Shown here: positions 35,202 through 42,347 of the stretch, piece after piece
Position numbering within the stretch: the stretch's first letter is position 1
Layout: every line of letters begins with the position of its first letter
Assembly: GCA_964654355.1 (NCBI GenBank)
Contig: CAZZIQ010000003.1
Span: 1-52,858, forward strand
Reading direction: 5' to 3'
Source: CAZZIQ01 sp964654355
GTDB taxonomy: Bacteria > Pseudomonadota > Gammaproteobacteria > GCF-002020875
DNA: 52,858 bases
Notes under the pieces: model-generated
Told to the model about the DNA's origin: nothing
Seen by the model: only the letters and a program-made list of their open reading frames with translations
Databases searched by the model: none
Made by a program: the position numbers and the translations under genes

Positions 35202-35684
35202 ATGCGCATCGGTCACGGTTATGACGTGCATGCCTTTGCTGAGGCAGCGTCGGATGCAGGGATTATTTTGTGCGGTGTACGCATTGCGCACTCTCAAGCC
35301 TTGCGCGCGCATTCCGATGGCGACGTTGCCCTGCATGCGTTAACGGATGCCTTGTTGGGGGCCGCAGCCTTGCCCGATATTGGACAATTGTTTTCGGACC
35401 AGGATGCACAATGGAAAGATGTGGACAGTGCTGTGTTCCTGCGCGAGGCCTTGCGTCAGTTGCATGCGAAGCATCTACAGGTGAGTAATGTGGACCTCAC
35501 CTTGATTGCGCAAACCCCGAAGATGGCACCTCATATTCCGGCCATGCGTGCGCAGCTCTCCACACTGCTAGCGATCCCACTCGATCGGGTGAATGTAAAA
35601 GCGACGACCACCGAAGGCCTCGGTTTTGTGGGTCGACAAGAAGGCATTGCGGCGCATGCCGTCGTACTGCTCGATGAAGATTAA
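35202..35684 (+). CDS. ispF: 2-C-methyl-D-erythritol 2,4-cyclodiphosphate synthase
   Basis: Fifth MEP-pathway enzyme; a zinc trimer that cyclises the CDP-linked intermediate with loss of CMP. 160 residues: MRIGHGYDVHAF with Asp and His zinc ligands, AHSDGDVALHALTDALLGA, DIGQLFSDQD, and the C-terminal VNVKATTTEGLGFVGR. I use the ATG at 35202: the AGGAGG at 35189-35194 is 7 bases from it but only 1 base from the alternative ATG at 35196. Confidence 0.95.
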   Translation: MRIGHGYDVHAFAEAASDAGIILCGVRIAHSQALRAHSDGDVALHALTDALLGAAALPDIGQLFSDQDAQWKDVDSAVFLREALRQLHAKHLQVSNVDLTLIAQTPKMAPHIPAMRAQLSTLLAIPLDRVNVKATTTEGLGFVGRQEGIAAHAVVLLDED

Positions 35685-35705
35685 TTACTCGGTCTGAAAG
35701 CACAT

Positions 35706-36785
35706 ATGTTCCCTCAAGAGATTTCCCGCGCATGGGGAGCGTCCGTTGCGCAGTTTCACATCCGTACCTCGCCACAAGATTTTCAGGTGTTTGAGATTCC
35801 GGTGACCTTGCCGGAAGGTGAGGGCAATCATGTGTGGTTACATATTGAAAAACGCCAACTCAATACCGATGAAGTTGCGCGTTTAATCGCTAAACATGCG
35901 GATGTACCGCCGCGCGAAGTCAGCTATGCCGGGCTGAAAGATCGTGATGCAGTGACCCAGCAATGGTTCTCGGTCAATTTGCAGGGTAAGGCACATCCGG
36001 ATTGGCAGGCATTGAATGGTGAGCGGTTACAAGTTCTTGAGGCGATTGCGCATCCGCGCAAGCTGAAGCGTGGCGCATTGACTGGGAATCGCTTTGTGTT
36101 GGTCTTGCGTGATGTAGCCGGTGACCGTGCGGAAATTGAGCAACGCCTGCAGCAGATTCAGCGAGGCGGTGTGCCTAATGCTTTTGGTGCGCAACGCTTC
36201 GGGCGCAATGGCAGTAATGTGGCACGGGCACGTGAGGTGGTGATTGGCGGTCGGCGTGAGCGCGATCGACATCGTCTTGGTTTGATGTTCTCAACCGCGC
36301 GTTCGTGGGTGTTCAACGCATTATTAGCGGCACGGATTGAAGATGGAACCTGGAACCAAGCGCGCAGAGGCGAGGTGTTGCAGCTGGATGGTCGCAGCGC
36401 TTTGTTTGTTGTGGAAGAGGTGGATGCAGAGATACAGCGCCGCGTGCAGGCTTTGGAGGTTCATCCTACGGCACCGCTGGTCGGCGATGGCCAGAGTTTG
36501 GCGCAGGCCGAGGCCTTGGTGTGGGAAACGCAGCAACTTGAAACCCAACAAGATTGGATTGCTGCACTGCGTCGTGCGCGCGTAGATCAAGATCGTCGCG
36601 CCTTGCGGATTGCGCTGCCTGATTTGCGCTGGCAGTGGCGCGAAGATACGGTCTTGCAGCTTGAGTTTTCTTTGCCGTCGGGTAGCTATGCTACCGCTCT
36701 ACTGCACGAGCTCGGCACGGTTTCTGAGCTAAATGCGCCGCTTGAGCAGGACGTAGAGGGCGCCGGTTCCGCCGTGGCGGGGTAG
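35706..36785 (+). CDS. truD: tRNA pseudouridine(13) synthase
   Basis: Converts U13 of tRNA-Glu to pseudouridine. 359 residues. The catalytic Asp79 is in SYAGLKDRDAVTQQWFS, equivalent to E. coli Asp80; NAFGAQRFGRNG and FSTARSWVFNALLAARI are further TruD signatures. The last conserved segment is SGSYATALLHEL; the following 20 or so residues are read through the 3' end of the convergent smr gene, overlapping it by 57 bases. surE and pcm, which usually follow truD, are absent. Confidence 0.94.
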   Translation: MFPQEISRAWGASVAQFHIRTSPQDFQVFEIPVTLPEGEGNHVWLHIEKRQLNTDEVARLIAKHADVPPREVSYAGLKDRDAVTQQWFSVNLQGKAHPDWQALNGERLQVLEAIAHPRKLKRGALTGNRFVLVLRDVAGDRAEIEQRLQQIQRGGVPNAFGAQRFGRNGSNVARAREVVIGGRRERDRHRLGLMFSTARSWVFNALLAARIEDGTWNQARRGEVLQLDGRSALFVVEEVDAEIQRRVQALEVHPTAPLVGDGQSLAQAEALVWETQQLETQQDWIAALRRARVDQDRRALRIALPDLRWQWREDTVLQLEFSLPSGSYATALLHELGTVSELNAPLEQDVEGAGSAVAG

Positions 36786-37394
36786 GGCTGAGCAAAACGC
36801 AACCACATCATCGCGCTGGCGTAGCCAGCGGTTCAGCATGTTTTTTAAGACCGGTTTGCCTTGCGGTGATCCATAACCTTTGCCGTGAATGATGCGCACG
36901 CAGCAGTTCACCCGGCGCGGGGCATCATGCAAAAACTGTGTGAGCGCAGCGCGGGCTTGATCCAGGGTATAGCCATGGAGATCGAGTTCGGCCGCGATGC
37001 TGAAGGCGCCTCGACGAAGCCGACGTAAGGTGGAACTGGGTAAGCCATCGCGCACATGGAACAACTCATCCCCAGTTTCCATCTCGGCCGGGTCCCAATG
37101 ATCGGACAGGCTGTCATCGAGCACTTCGGCTTCATCACGCAGGCGTTGTCGAGGAATCGGTGCTGGCTTTGATTTTCCGGTGCGCGCCGATTCTTCGGCG
37201 TGTAACGGCGTGACATCGGCGACGGCAGCGCGAAACAATGCGGCGTCTTCTTTGGGTTCGGGATCGGCATTCAGTTCGAATTCCGCAGCCGGCATTTCGT
37301 CGCTAGCCAAGCCGTTGTGCGCGTAGGGATCGCGCAGCTTTACCTTGCTTTTCGCAGGTTTCTTTAGTGTCAGGGAATCACGCTTGCGCGGCAT
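36729..37394 (-). CDS. Smr-domain protein (SmrA/YdaL-type putative endonuclease)
   Basis: 221 residues. A polar, charged N-terminal half (about 1-125) precedes a C-terminal Smr (small MutS-related) domain from about residue 130: AELDLHGYTLDQARAAL, VRIIHGKGYGS.QGKPVLK, and the terminal GGTGALYVLLKRR. Stand-alone Smr proteins of this type are nicking or structure-dependent nucleases, but the substrate in the cell is not settled. It is preceded after 6 bases by an uncharacterised gene on the same strand, and its 3' end overlaps truD. Confidence 0.9.
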   Translation of the reverse strand: MPRKRDSLTLKKPAKSKVKLRDPYAHNGLASDEMPAAEFELNADPEPKEDAALFRAAVADVTPLHAEESARTGKSKPAPIPRQRLRDEAEVLDDSLSDHWDPAEMETGDELFHVRDGLPSSTLRRLRRGAFSIAAELDLHGYTLDQARAALTQFLHDAPRRVNCCVRIIHGKGYGSPQGKPVLKNMLNRWLRQRDDVVAFCSALPRHGGTGALYVLLKRRI

Positions 37395-37400
37395 GCTGCA

Positions 37401-37862
37401 CTAGCCCAGAACGCGTTGCCACCAACGCTGGCGATTGCGTGGCGGTTGCAGTGCATGAGGGAGATCGATGGGCGCTAGCTTGCTCACAACCCAGCCGGGC
37501 AGCGGCGGATTGTCACTGGAGCCGCAACTCACGCCCAGATTGGATGGATCATAGACCTTAATCATTTGCGGCGCATCGCTTCGATCCACGTAGACGATGC
37601 CGCAATACGACTCTTCATGCTCTTTGTGGAGAAGAGCCTGTGATTCATCGAGGAATCGCAGGAAGGTTTCCACATCCGCAGGTAGAGTCGGTGGCATTTC
37701 GCCAACCGCATAGACATACCAGCCACTGTCGTTGCTGGGTGCGTGCGCCACTTGTGCACGCAGTTGCTCCCAGAACCCATCGAAATCGGTCCACTGCAGC
37801 AACCCCTGGAAACTGCCGCGCAGTTTGTCGAGGTAAGGGCTGGATGAGGGTTCAGGTTTCAT
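37401..37862 (-). CDS. Conserved protein of unknown function
   Basis: 153 residues from the ATG at 37860-37862, which overlaps the gluQRS stop by 11 bases and is probably translated by coupling. I do not assign a function. Visible segments are YLDKLRGSFQGLLQWTDFDG, GWYVYAVGEMPPT, LHKEHEESYCGIVYVD, MIKVYDPSNLGVSCGSS and PLPGWVVSKLAPIDL. The last three look like conserved blocks, and I have the impression of similar uncharacterised proteins in other Gammaproteobacteria, but could not check. No signal peptide or membrane helix; probably cytoplasmic. The open frame extends further upstream but lies inside gluQRS. Confidence 0.7.
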   Translation of the reverse strand: MKPEPSSSPYLDKLRGSFQGLLQWTDFDGFWEQLRAQVAHAPSNDSGWYVYAVGEMPPTLPADVETFLRFLDESQALLHKEHEESYCGIVYVDRSDAPQMIKVYDPSNLGVSCGSSDNPPLPGWVVSKLAPIDLPHALQPPRNRQRWWQRVLG

Positions 37863-38748
37863 ACAAGTCTTCAAGAAGGGAGAGGGTGTGCTGACGCAAT
37901 GCCAGAGGATCCCAGTGTCGGCGCGCCCAGTCCAGCAATTCAGTGGGGCGATCAAACTGGGGCGCATGCGCGAGCCCAAGTGCGCGGAGGGCCAGGCGCA
38001 AGTTTTGCACGGCTTGCGTGTCATCAAGGGGCGCCGCTAAGTTTTGTTTGCTCAGTTTCTGTCCATCCTGCATCAGCAACGGATGATGCGCATAGGTGGG
38101 CTGGGGTAGGTTCAATACCTGCTGGAGACCCAGCTGGGCCGGGGTTTCTTCAAATAAATCGAATCCGCGAACGACTTCCGTCACGCCGAGCGTGGCATCG
38201 TCGACCACCACGGCCAATGGGTAGGTATACACGCCATCGCTACGTTGCACGACGACATCGCCGCGGGCATCGGGTAGATACCAGGTTTGTGGGCCTTGCC
38301 AGACATCATCGATCTCCAGCTGCACAGCGGGCGTATGTAAACGTAATGCAGTGGGTCGATTGGTGTGCGTAGCTGGAATTCCCGCGCGACAGGTGCCTGG
38401 GTAGCGTGTATGCCCGAGCTGTTCTTGTTGCGCGCGCCGTTCGGCGCGGGTGCAGCTACAGCGAAACAACTGGAGCTCAAGTTGCTGTATTGCTGCCGCA
38501 TAGGCTTCTTGCCGTTGCGACTGGTAGACCACAGGCCCATCCCAATGCAGGCCATGGCGATCAAGGCTGGCCAAGATTGCAGCACAGCTTCCCGCTGCGA
38601 TGCGGGGTGGGTCAACATCTTCAATACGCAGATGCCATTCTCCCTGGGCTTGGCGCGCTCGTAGCCAGCCGGCCAGGGCGGAAACGAGAGAGCCGAGGTG
38701 TAGAGGGCCGGTAGGCGAGGGCGCAAAGCGTCCGATGTAGTCGGGCAT
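37852..38748 (-). CDS. gluQ: Glutamyl-Q tRNA(Asp) synthetase
   Basis: A truncated glutamyl-tRNA synthetase paralogue that puts glutamate on queuosine-34 of tRNA-Asp. 298 residues, lacking an anticodon-binding domain, as usual. IGRFAPSPTGPLHLGS carries the HIGH-type motif (HLGS, 17-20), KLSKQN is the KMSKS-type motif, and the zinc cysteines are Cys97, Cys99 and Cys120. I start at the ATG 38746-38748; an upstream in-frame ATG at 38778 adds unconserved residues. queF, a queuosine precursor gene, is about 5 kb away, so substrate supply and use are both encoded here. Confidence 0.94.
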   Translation of the reverse strand: MPDYIGRFAPSPTGPLHLGSLVSALAGWLRARQAQGEWHLRIEDVDPPRIAAGSCAAILASLDRHGLHWDGPVVYQSQRQEAYAAAIQQLELQLFRCSCTRAERRAQQEQLGHTRYPGTCRAGIPATHTNRPTALRLHTPAVQLEIDDVWQGPQTWYLPDARGDVVVQRSDGVYTYPLAVVVDDATLGVTEVVRGFDLFEETPAQLGLQQVLNLPQPTYAHHPLLMQDGQKLSKQNLAAPLDDTQAVQNLRLALRALGLAHAPQFDRPTELLDWARRHWDPLALRQHTLSLLEDLYET

Positions 38749-38765
38749 CTGCCTATAATGCCACT
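38735..38765 (+). promoter_or_regulatory. Candidate promoter of the DUF3579 gene
   Basis: A perfect TATAAT -10 box at 38754-38759 lies about 65 bases before the ATG of the DUF3579 gene and just upstream of the gluQRS start on the other strand. No good -35 box is found at 16-18 bases, so it would be a weak or activator-dependent promoter. Confidence 0.4.
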
Positions 38766-38823
38766 CTTGGGCATCCATTCAGGATGCACGGCAACAAAAC
38801 CGAAGCAGGATTGGGGTCCGTAT

Positions 38824-39168
38824 ATGAGCGCGTCGAACGATGCAGACGATCACAAGACCGCCGTCGCACGTATGGTGATTGAAGGCCGCCGTGCGGATGG
38901 GGCAGTGTTTCGGCCGAGTGATTGGGCTGAGCGGCTCTCTGGTGTATTGGCGCAGTATGAAAAAGATCGACGTATGCGTTATCGCGATTGTCTGCGCCCA
39001 ATCACACGTGATGGCAAGAGATGCCTCGTGGTTGAGCCTCGCCTATATGAGCGAGATCCCTCAATGTGGAAGTTTGTCCGTGATTTTGCGACCAGTAATG
39101 GCCTCAAGATTCATGACGATGTGCATTGTGACGAAATTGATCTGCCGCCTACGGATACGCCTGTATAA
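38824..39168 (+). CDS. DUF3579 family protein
   Basis: 114 residues of unknown function. The segment FRPSDWAERLSGVLAQYEKD, then MRYRDCLRPI, KRCLVVEPRLYERDPSMWKF and VRDFATSNGLKIHDD fit the DUF3579 family of Beta- and Gammaproteobacteria; this is recognised from memory. No signal peptide or membrane helix. I start at the ATG 38824 because the reading frame upstream of it is not conserved. It lies alone between gluQRS and dksA, which are adjacent in many Gammaproteobacteria, and ends at a shared terminator. Confidence 0.75.
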   Translation: MSASNDADDHKTAVARMVIEGRRADGAVFRPSDWAERLSGVLAQYEKDRRMRYRDCLRPITRDGKRCLVVEPRLYERDPSMWKFVRDFATSNGLKIHDDVHCDEIDLPPTDTPV

Positions 39169-39197
39169 GTAAGCGAAGCCATCCAATGGACACATAA

Positions 39198-39225
39198 AAA
39201 AACGGGAGCGAAAGCTCCCGTTTTT
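39198..39225. terminator. Bidirectional intrinsic terminator between DUF3579 gene and dksA
   Basis: Stem CGGGAGC/GCTCCCG with a GAAA tetraloop (39210-39213), extended by AAAAA on the left and TTTTT on the right for a total of 12 pairs. It works as a U-tract terminator in both directions and lies between the convergent DUF3579 and dksA genes. Confidence 0.92.
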
Positions 39226-39245
39226 GGTTTTGACAGAATCATCCA

Positions 39246-39896
39246 TCAAGCACGTGATTTCTCGCGAATTTCATCCAACTCTTTGCAGTCAATGCACAGC
39301 GTTGCCGTCGGGCGTGCTTCAAGACGGCGAATGCCAATCTCAATCCCGCAGGATTCGCAATAGCCATAATCGCCGCGATCAATTGCTGCAAGCGACTCAT
39401 CAATCTTGCGGATCAATTTACGTTCACGATCACGCGTACGCAGTTCCAAGGCGAACTCTTCTTCGAGGGTTGCGCGATCAGAAGGATCCGGCAGGTTGAT
39501 CGTCTCTTCCTGCATGTGGTGCACGGTCTCATCCATTTCTTGGATCAGCAGCTGCTTCCATGCCTGCAAGATTTCACGGAAGTGCTGCTGTTGCGTGGCA
39601 CTCATGTAATCTTCGTTTTTCTTTTCGGCGTAGGGTGCGATGCCACCTACGATCATGTGCTGGCTATTGCTACTGCGTGGAGCAGGCTTGCTTTTTGTTG
39701 GGGTCGCTTTCTTAGCCGCTTTCGGGGCTGCAGCTTTTTTCACCGCCGCAGCCTTGCTTGCGGTCGCTTTTGGGGCTGCAGCTTTTTTTGCGACCGCTTT
39801 TTTGGTCGCAGCCTTCTTCGGCGCAGCCTTCTTTGCAGCAGCTTTCTTCTTCGGTGCGGCCTTCTTCGGTGCGGCCTTTTTCTTAGCAGTTGCCAT
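39246..39896 (-). CDS. dksA: RNA polymerase-binding factor DksA with Lys/Ala-rich N-terminal tail
   Basis: DksA binds the RNA polymerase secondary channel and potentiates ppGpp control. 216 residues versus about 150 in E. coli. Residues from about 81 on are a normal DksA: coiled-coil tip Asp137 and Asp140 (E. coli 71 and 74) in NLPDPSDRATLEEE, and the zinc cysteines 180, 183, 201 and 204 in YCESCG and LCIDCK. Residues 2-80 are an added tail of Lys/Ala/Pro repeats (AAPKK, AAKKA), like a histone H1 C-terminal tail and strongly basic. AGGAG lies 11 bases before the ATG at 39894-39896. Upstream in-frame ATGs extend into the intergenic region and are not supported. Confidence 0.94.
   Translation of the reverse strand: MATAKKKAAPKKAAPKKKAAAKKAAPKKAATKKAVAKKAAAPKATASKAAAVKKAAAPKAAKKATPTKSKPAPRSSNSQHMIVGGIAPYAEKKNEDYMSATQQQHFREILQAWKQLLIQEMDETVHHMQEETINLPDPSDRATLEEEFALELRTRDRERKLIRKIDESLAAIDRGDYGYCESCGIEIGIRRLEARPTATLCIDCKELDEIREKSRA
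39690..39893. repeat. Degenerate low-complexity repeats encoding the DksA Lys/Ala tail
   Basis: Codon-level repeats of GCN and AAR (as GC.GC.CTT on the plus strand). The word GGGGCTGCAGCTTTTTT occurs at 39724-39740 and again at 39772-39788, a 48-base period, and CTTCGGTGCGGCCTT is repeated near 39855-39880. This points to expansion by slippage or unequal exchange within the coding region. Confidence 0.75.
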
Positions 39897-40061
39897 GGGG
39901 ATCCGGACTCCTGTGGACGTGCAACACGCGGGGTAAGTGCGGCAGCGGTGGCGTGAAATCATCGCCGACTGGCGCAAAAGCCGGCATTTGATACCAGAAA
40001 GAGGAGAGGGGCGCAATTACTGTGCCAGAATGTCGCTTTTTTCACGTTTACGGAGCCCTGC

Positions 40062-40841
40062 ATGACTGCAAAGAATCTTCAGGCCTTGCTATTCGATGTG
40101 GATGGCACGCTCGCAGATACCGAGGAAGCGCATCGTTTAGCCTTCAACGAGGCCTTCGCAGCCGCCGGCTTGGATTGGGAGTGGAGCCCCGCGTTGTATA
40201 CCGAATTGCTCAAGGTGACCGGCGGCAAGGAGCGCATTCGCCATTTTGTCGAAACCCATCAGCCGAAGATGCCAGCCGTGGCGGATCTCGTTGCGTTTGC
40301 GGCGACACTGCACAAAGACAAAACCGCGCGTTATGTGAAACGTATGGAGTCGGGCCAGATTCCACTGCGCCCCGGGGTTCGCCGGATTTTGGAAGAGGCA
40401 CGTGCCGCTGGGTTGCGCCTTGCCATTGCTACCACAACCTCGTTGCCGAATGTGCAAGCGTTGCTGGATAACAGCCTGTTCCCGGGGGCGATGGACTGGT
40501 TTGAAGTGATTGGTGCGGGGGATATGGTGCCAGCAAAGAAGCCGGCCCCCGACGTATATGACTATGTCATGCAAAAGCTTGGGTTGACGCCCGCCGATTG
40601 CTTGGCGCTGGAAGACTCGCGCAACGGTGTGCGCTCCGCGAAGGCTGCCAAGCTGCCTGTATTGGTTACGCTCAGCGATTACACCCGCGATGACGATGTG
40701 GCGGGAGCAGATTTGGTGCTGGATACCTTTGGCGAACCCGAGCTTGCTTTCACTGTTGTGGGGGGCGAATCGCCACTACCGGAAGTGCGCTGGGTCACAG
40801 TCGACTTCATGCGTGCCTTGCATGCACGAGCGGCCGTTTAG
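40062..40841 (+). CDS. CbbY-like HAD-superfamily phosphatase
   Basis: 259 residues. HAD motifs are intact: nucleophile Asp12 and acid/base Asp14 in LLFDVDGTLADTEE, motif II TTTS, motif III Lys in PAKKPAPDVY, and motif IV ALEDSRNG. The cap segment with LYTELLKVTGGKERIRHF resembles CbbY, which in autotrophs hydrolyses xylulose-1,5-bisphosphate, a dead-end inhibitor of Rubisco. Other HAD phosphatases or beta-phosphoglucomutases share these motifs, so the substrate is tentative. No cbb genes are in the window. It is followed after 10 bases by an aminotransferase and lies divergent to dksA. Confidence 0.85.
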   Translation: MTAKNLQALLFDVDGTLADTEEAHRLAFNEAFAAAGLDWEWSPALYTELLKVTGGKERIRHFVETHQPKMPAVADLVAFAATLHKDKTARYVKRMESGQIPLRPGVRRILEEARAAGLRLAIATTTSLPNVQALLDNSLFPGAMDWFEVIGAGDMVPAKKPAPDVYDYVMQKLGLTPADCLALEDSRNGVRSAKAAKLPVLVTLSDYTRDDDVAGADLVLDTFGEPELAFTVVGGESPLPEVRWVTVDFMRALHARAAV

Positions 40842-40851
40842 GTAGAGCGAC

Positions 40852-42018
40852 GTGTCCTACGCCCGGCGTACGGAGAGCATCGAGCCTTTCCGCGTGATGC
40901 AGTTGCTCGCGGAGGCGCGGCAGCTCGAGGCGCAGGGGCACGATATCGTGCATCTCGAAATCGGTGAACCGGACTTTCTCACGCCGCCGCCCATTGTCGA
41001 TGCCGGCATGGCGGCGCTGAAGTCGGGCAAGCATCACTACACCCCCGCTGTGGGGTTGACGGCATTACGGGAAGCCATTGCTGCGCACTACCGAGGTGAG
41101 ACTGGGCGGGCCATTCCATCTGAACGCATTGTGATAACCCCGGGTTCATCCGGCGCATTGTTATTGGCCCTCGGTGTATTGCTCGATGCCGGCGATGGTT
41201 TGTTGATGACCGATCCAGGGTATCCCTGCAACCGCAACTTTGCGCGTTTCCTCAATGTAGAAGTGCAGTCACTTGCGGTGGATGCCGCGAATGATTTCAT
41301 TCCTACGCCTGCGCAAGTACGTACGGCATGGCAGCCCAATACCAAGGTTTTGATGCTGGCCTCGCCGGCCAATCCTACCGGGATGCTGATTCCGCAAGCT
41401 CAGCTCAAGGCCTTGCATCAGACTGTGCAATCGTTGGGCGGGCATCTGTTGGTTGACGAAATTTATCGCGGTCTCATCTATGATGAAAACGATTCGGTCA
41501 CCGCTGTTGCGCTGGACGAGTCGATCTGGGTGATCAACAGCTTCTCTAAGTTCTACGGTATGACCGGCTGGCGTGTTGGTTGGATGGTTGCGCCGAGTGA
41601 TGCAGTCGATGCGTTGGATCGCCTTGCGCAGAACTTGTTCTTAGCGGCTTCTACGCCTGCGCAATATGCCGCACTTGCCGCGTTCCAGCCGGATACACAA
41701 GACATCCTTGAGCAGCGGCGGGTGATCTTCCAACAACGCCGTGATGTGCTGTTGCCAGAATTGCGTGCGCTTGGTTTTGACATTGTGCATGCCCCGCAGG
41801 GCGCGTTTTATCTCTATGCGGATGCCTCGCGCTTCACCGAGCAGAGTGAAGCTTGGAGTCGTGAGGTTTTAACGCGCGCTGGTGTTGCCATTACTCCGGG
41901 TGCCGACTTTGGTTTGCATCATGCGCACACTCATGTGCGCTTTGCCTACACCGTTGATATTGCGCGCATTGAGGAAGGTCTCAAGCGCTTGCGTTCGTTC
42001 TTACCAGCGGGGAGTTGA
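40852..42018 (+). CDS. PLP-dependent aminotransferase, class I/II
   Basis: 388 residues of the aspartate-aminotransferase fold. HLEIGEPDFLTPPPI is at the N-terminus, then ASPANPTGMLIP, VDEIYRGLIYD and the PLP-binding Lys233 in INSFSKFYGMTGWRVGW; the C-terminal VRFAYTVD carries the Arg that binds the substrate carboxylate. It starts at GTG 40852, 10 bases after the phosphatase, with GGTAGAG before it. Substrate is not evident; close relatives are annotated only as aspartate/alanine/aromatic aminotransferases. A 103-residue thioredoxin-like gene follows after 1 base. Confidence 0.9.
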   Translation: MSYARRTESIEPFRVMQLLAEARQLEAQGHDIVHLEIGEPDFLTPPPIVDAGMAALKSGKHHYTPAVGLTALREAIAAHYRGETGRAIPSERIVITPGSSGALLLALGVLLDAGDGLLMTDPGYPCNRNFARFLNVEVQSLAVDAANDFIPTPAQVRTAWQPNTKVLMLASPANPTGMLIPQAQLKALHQTVQSLGGHLLVDEIYRGLIYDENDSVTAVALDESIWVINSFSKFYGMTGWRVGWMVAPSDAVDALDRLAQNLFLAASTPAQYAALAAFQPDTQDILEQRRVIFQQRRDVLLPELRALGFDIVHAPQGAFYLYADASRFTEQSEAWSREVLTRAGVAITPGADFGLHHAHTHVRFAYTVDIARIEEGLKRLRSFLPAGS

Positions 42019-42019
42019 G

Positions 42020-42331
42020 ATGGCCGTGCAGGTGGATGTGGTCTTGCCCAGCGCAGCGACAAGTGATGCAGAGGTCTTGCGAACGAATTTACGTGCGGCT
42101 TGTGAGGTGGCGGGGCAAACGCCGGTTTGGCAGGAGTGGCTGCAAGACGACCCGACGGCACCGCAATGGGTGCGGGCTTCGCGTCCCTATACCGTGTTGG
42201 TGAACCGGATCGATGTGTTGCGCCAACCTTCGCGATGTAACACCGGTTGTTGTGTGCCAGTGGTTGCAGTGGATGTGCTCAGCCGCCTTCCCGATATTGA
42301 AACGATCGCGCGTGCCTTGCGCCACGCATAG
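42020..42331 (+). CDS. Small protein, possibly thioredoxin-like; function unknown
   Basis: 103 residues, starting at ATG 42020 directly after the aminotransferase with GGGAG as ribosome site. I do not recognise it firmly. The order of elements, with WQEWLQDDPTAPQW, then RPYTVLVNRIDVLR and a cysteine-rich CNTGCCVPVV, recalls small thioredoxin-fold proteins in which a G(S/T)PTVLVNG strand precedes a Cys-containing segment. Here the N-terminal active-site cysteines are absent (LPSAAT), leaving three Cys at about 73-78. It is probably co-transcribed with the aminotransferase and converges on the kinase gene, 16 bases away. Confidence 0.65.
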   Translation: MAVQVDVVLPSAATSDAEVLRTNLRAACEVAGQTPVWQEWLQDDPTAPQWVRASRPYTVLVNRIDVLRQPSRCNTGCCVPVVAVDVLSRLPDIETIARALRHA

Positions 42332-42347
42332 CTTGATGTGCTTGTCG

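Noticed and set aside
39690..39893. CRISPR or intergenic minisatellite
   Set aside because: The repeats are degenerate, in frame and encode the Lys/Ala tail of DksA with a good ribosome site; no repeat-spacer regularity.
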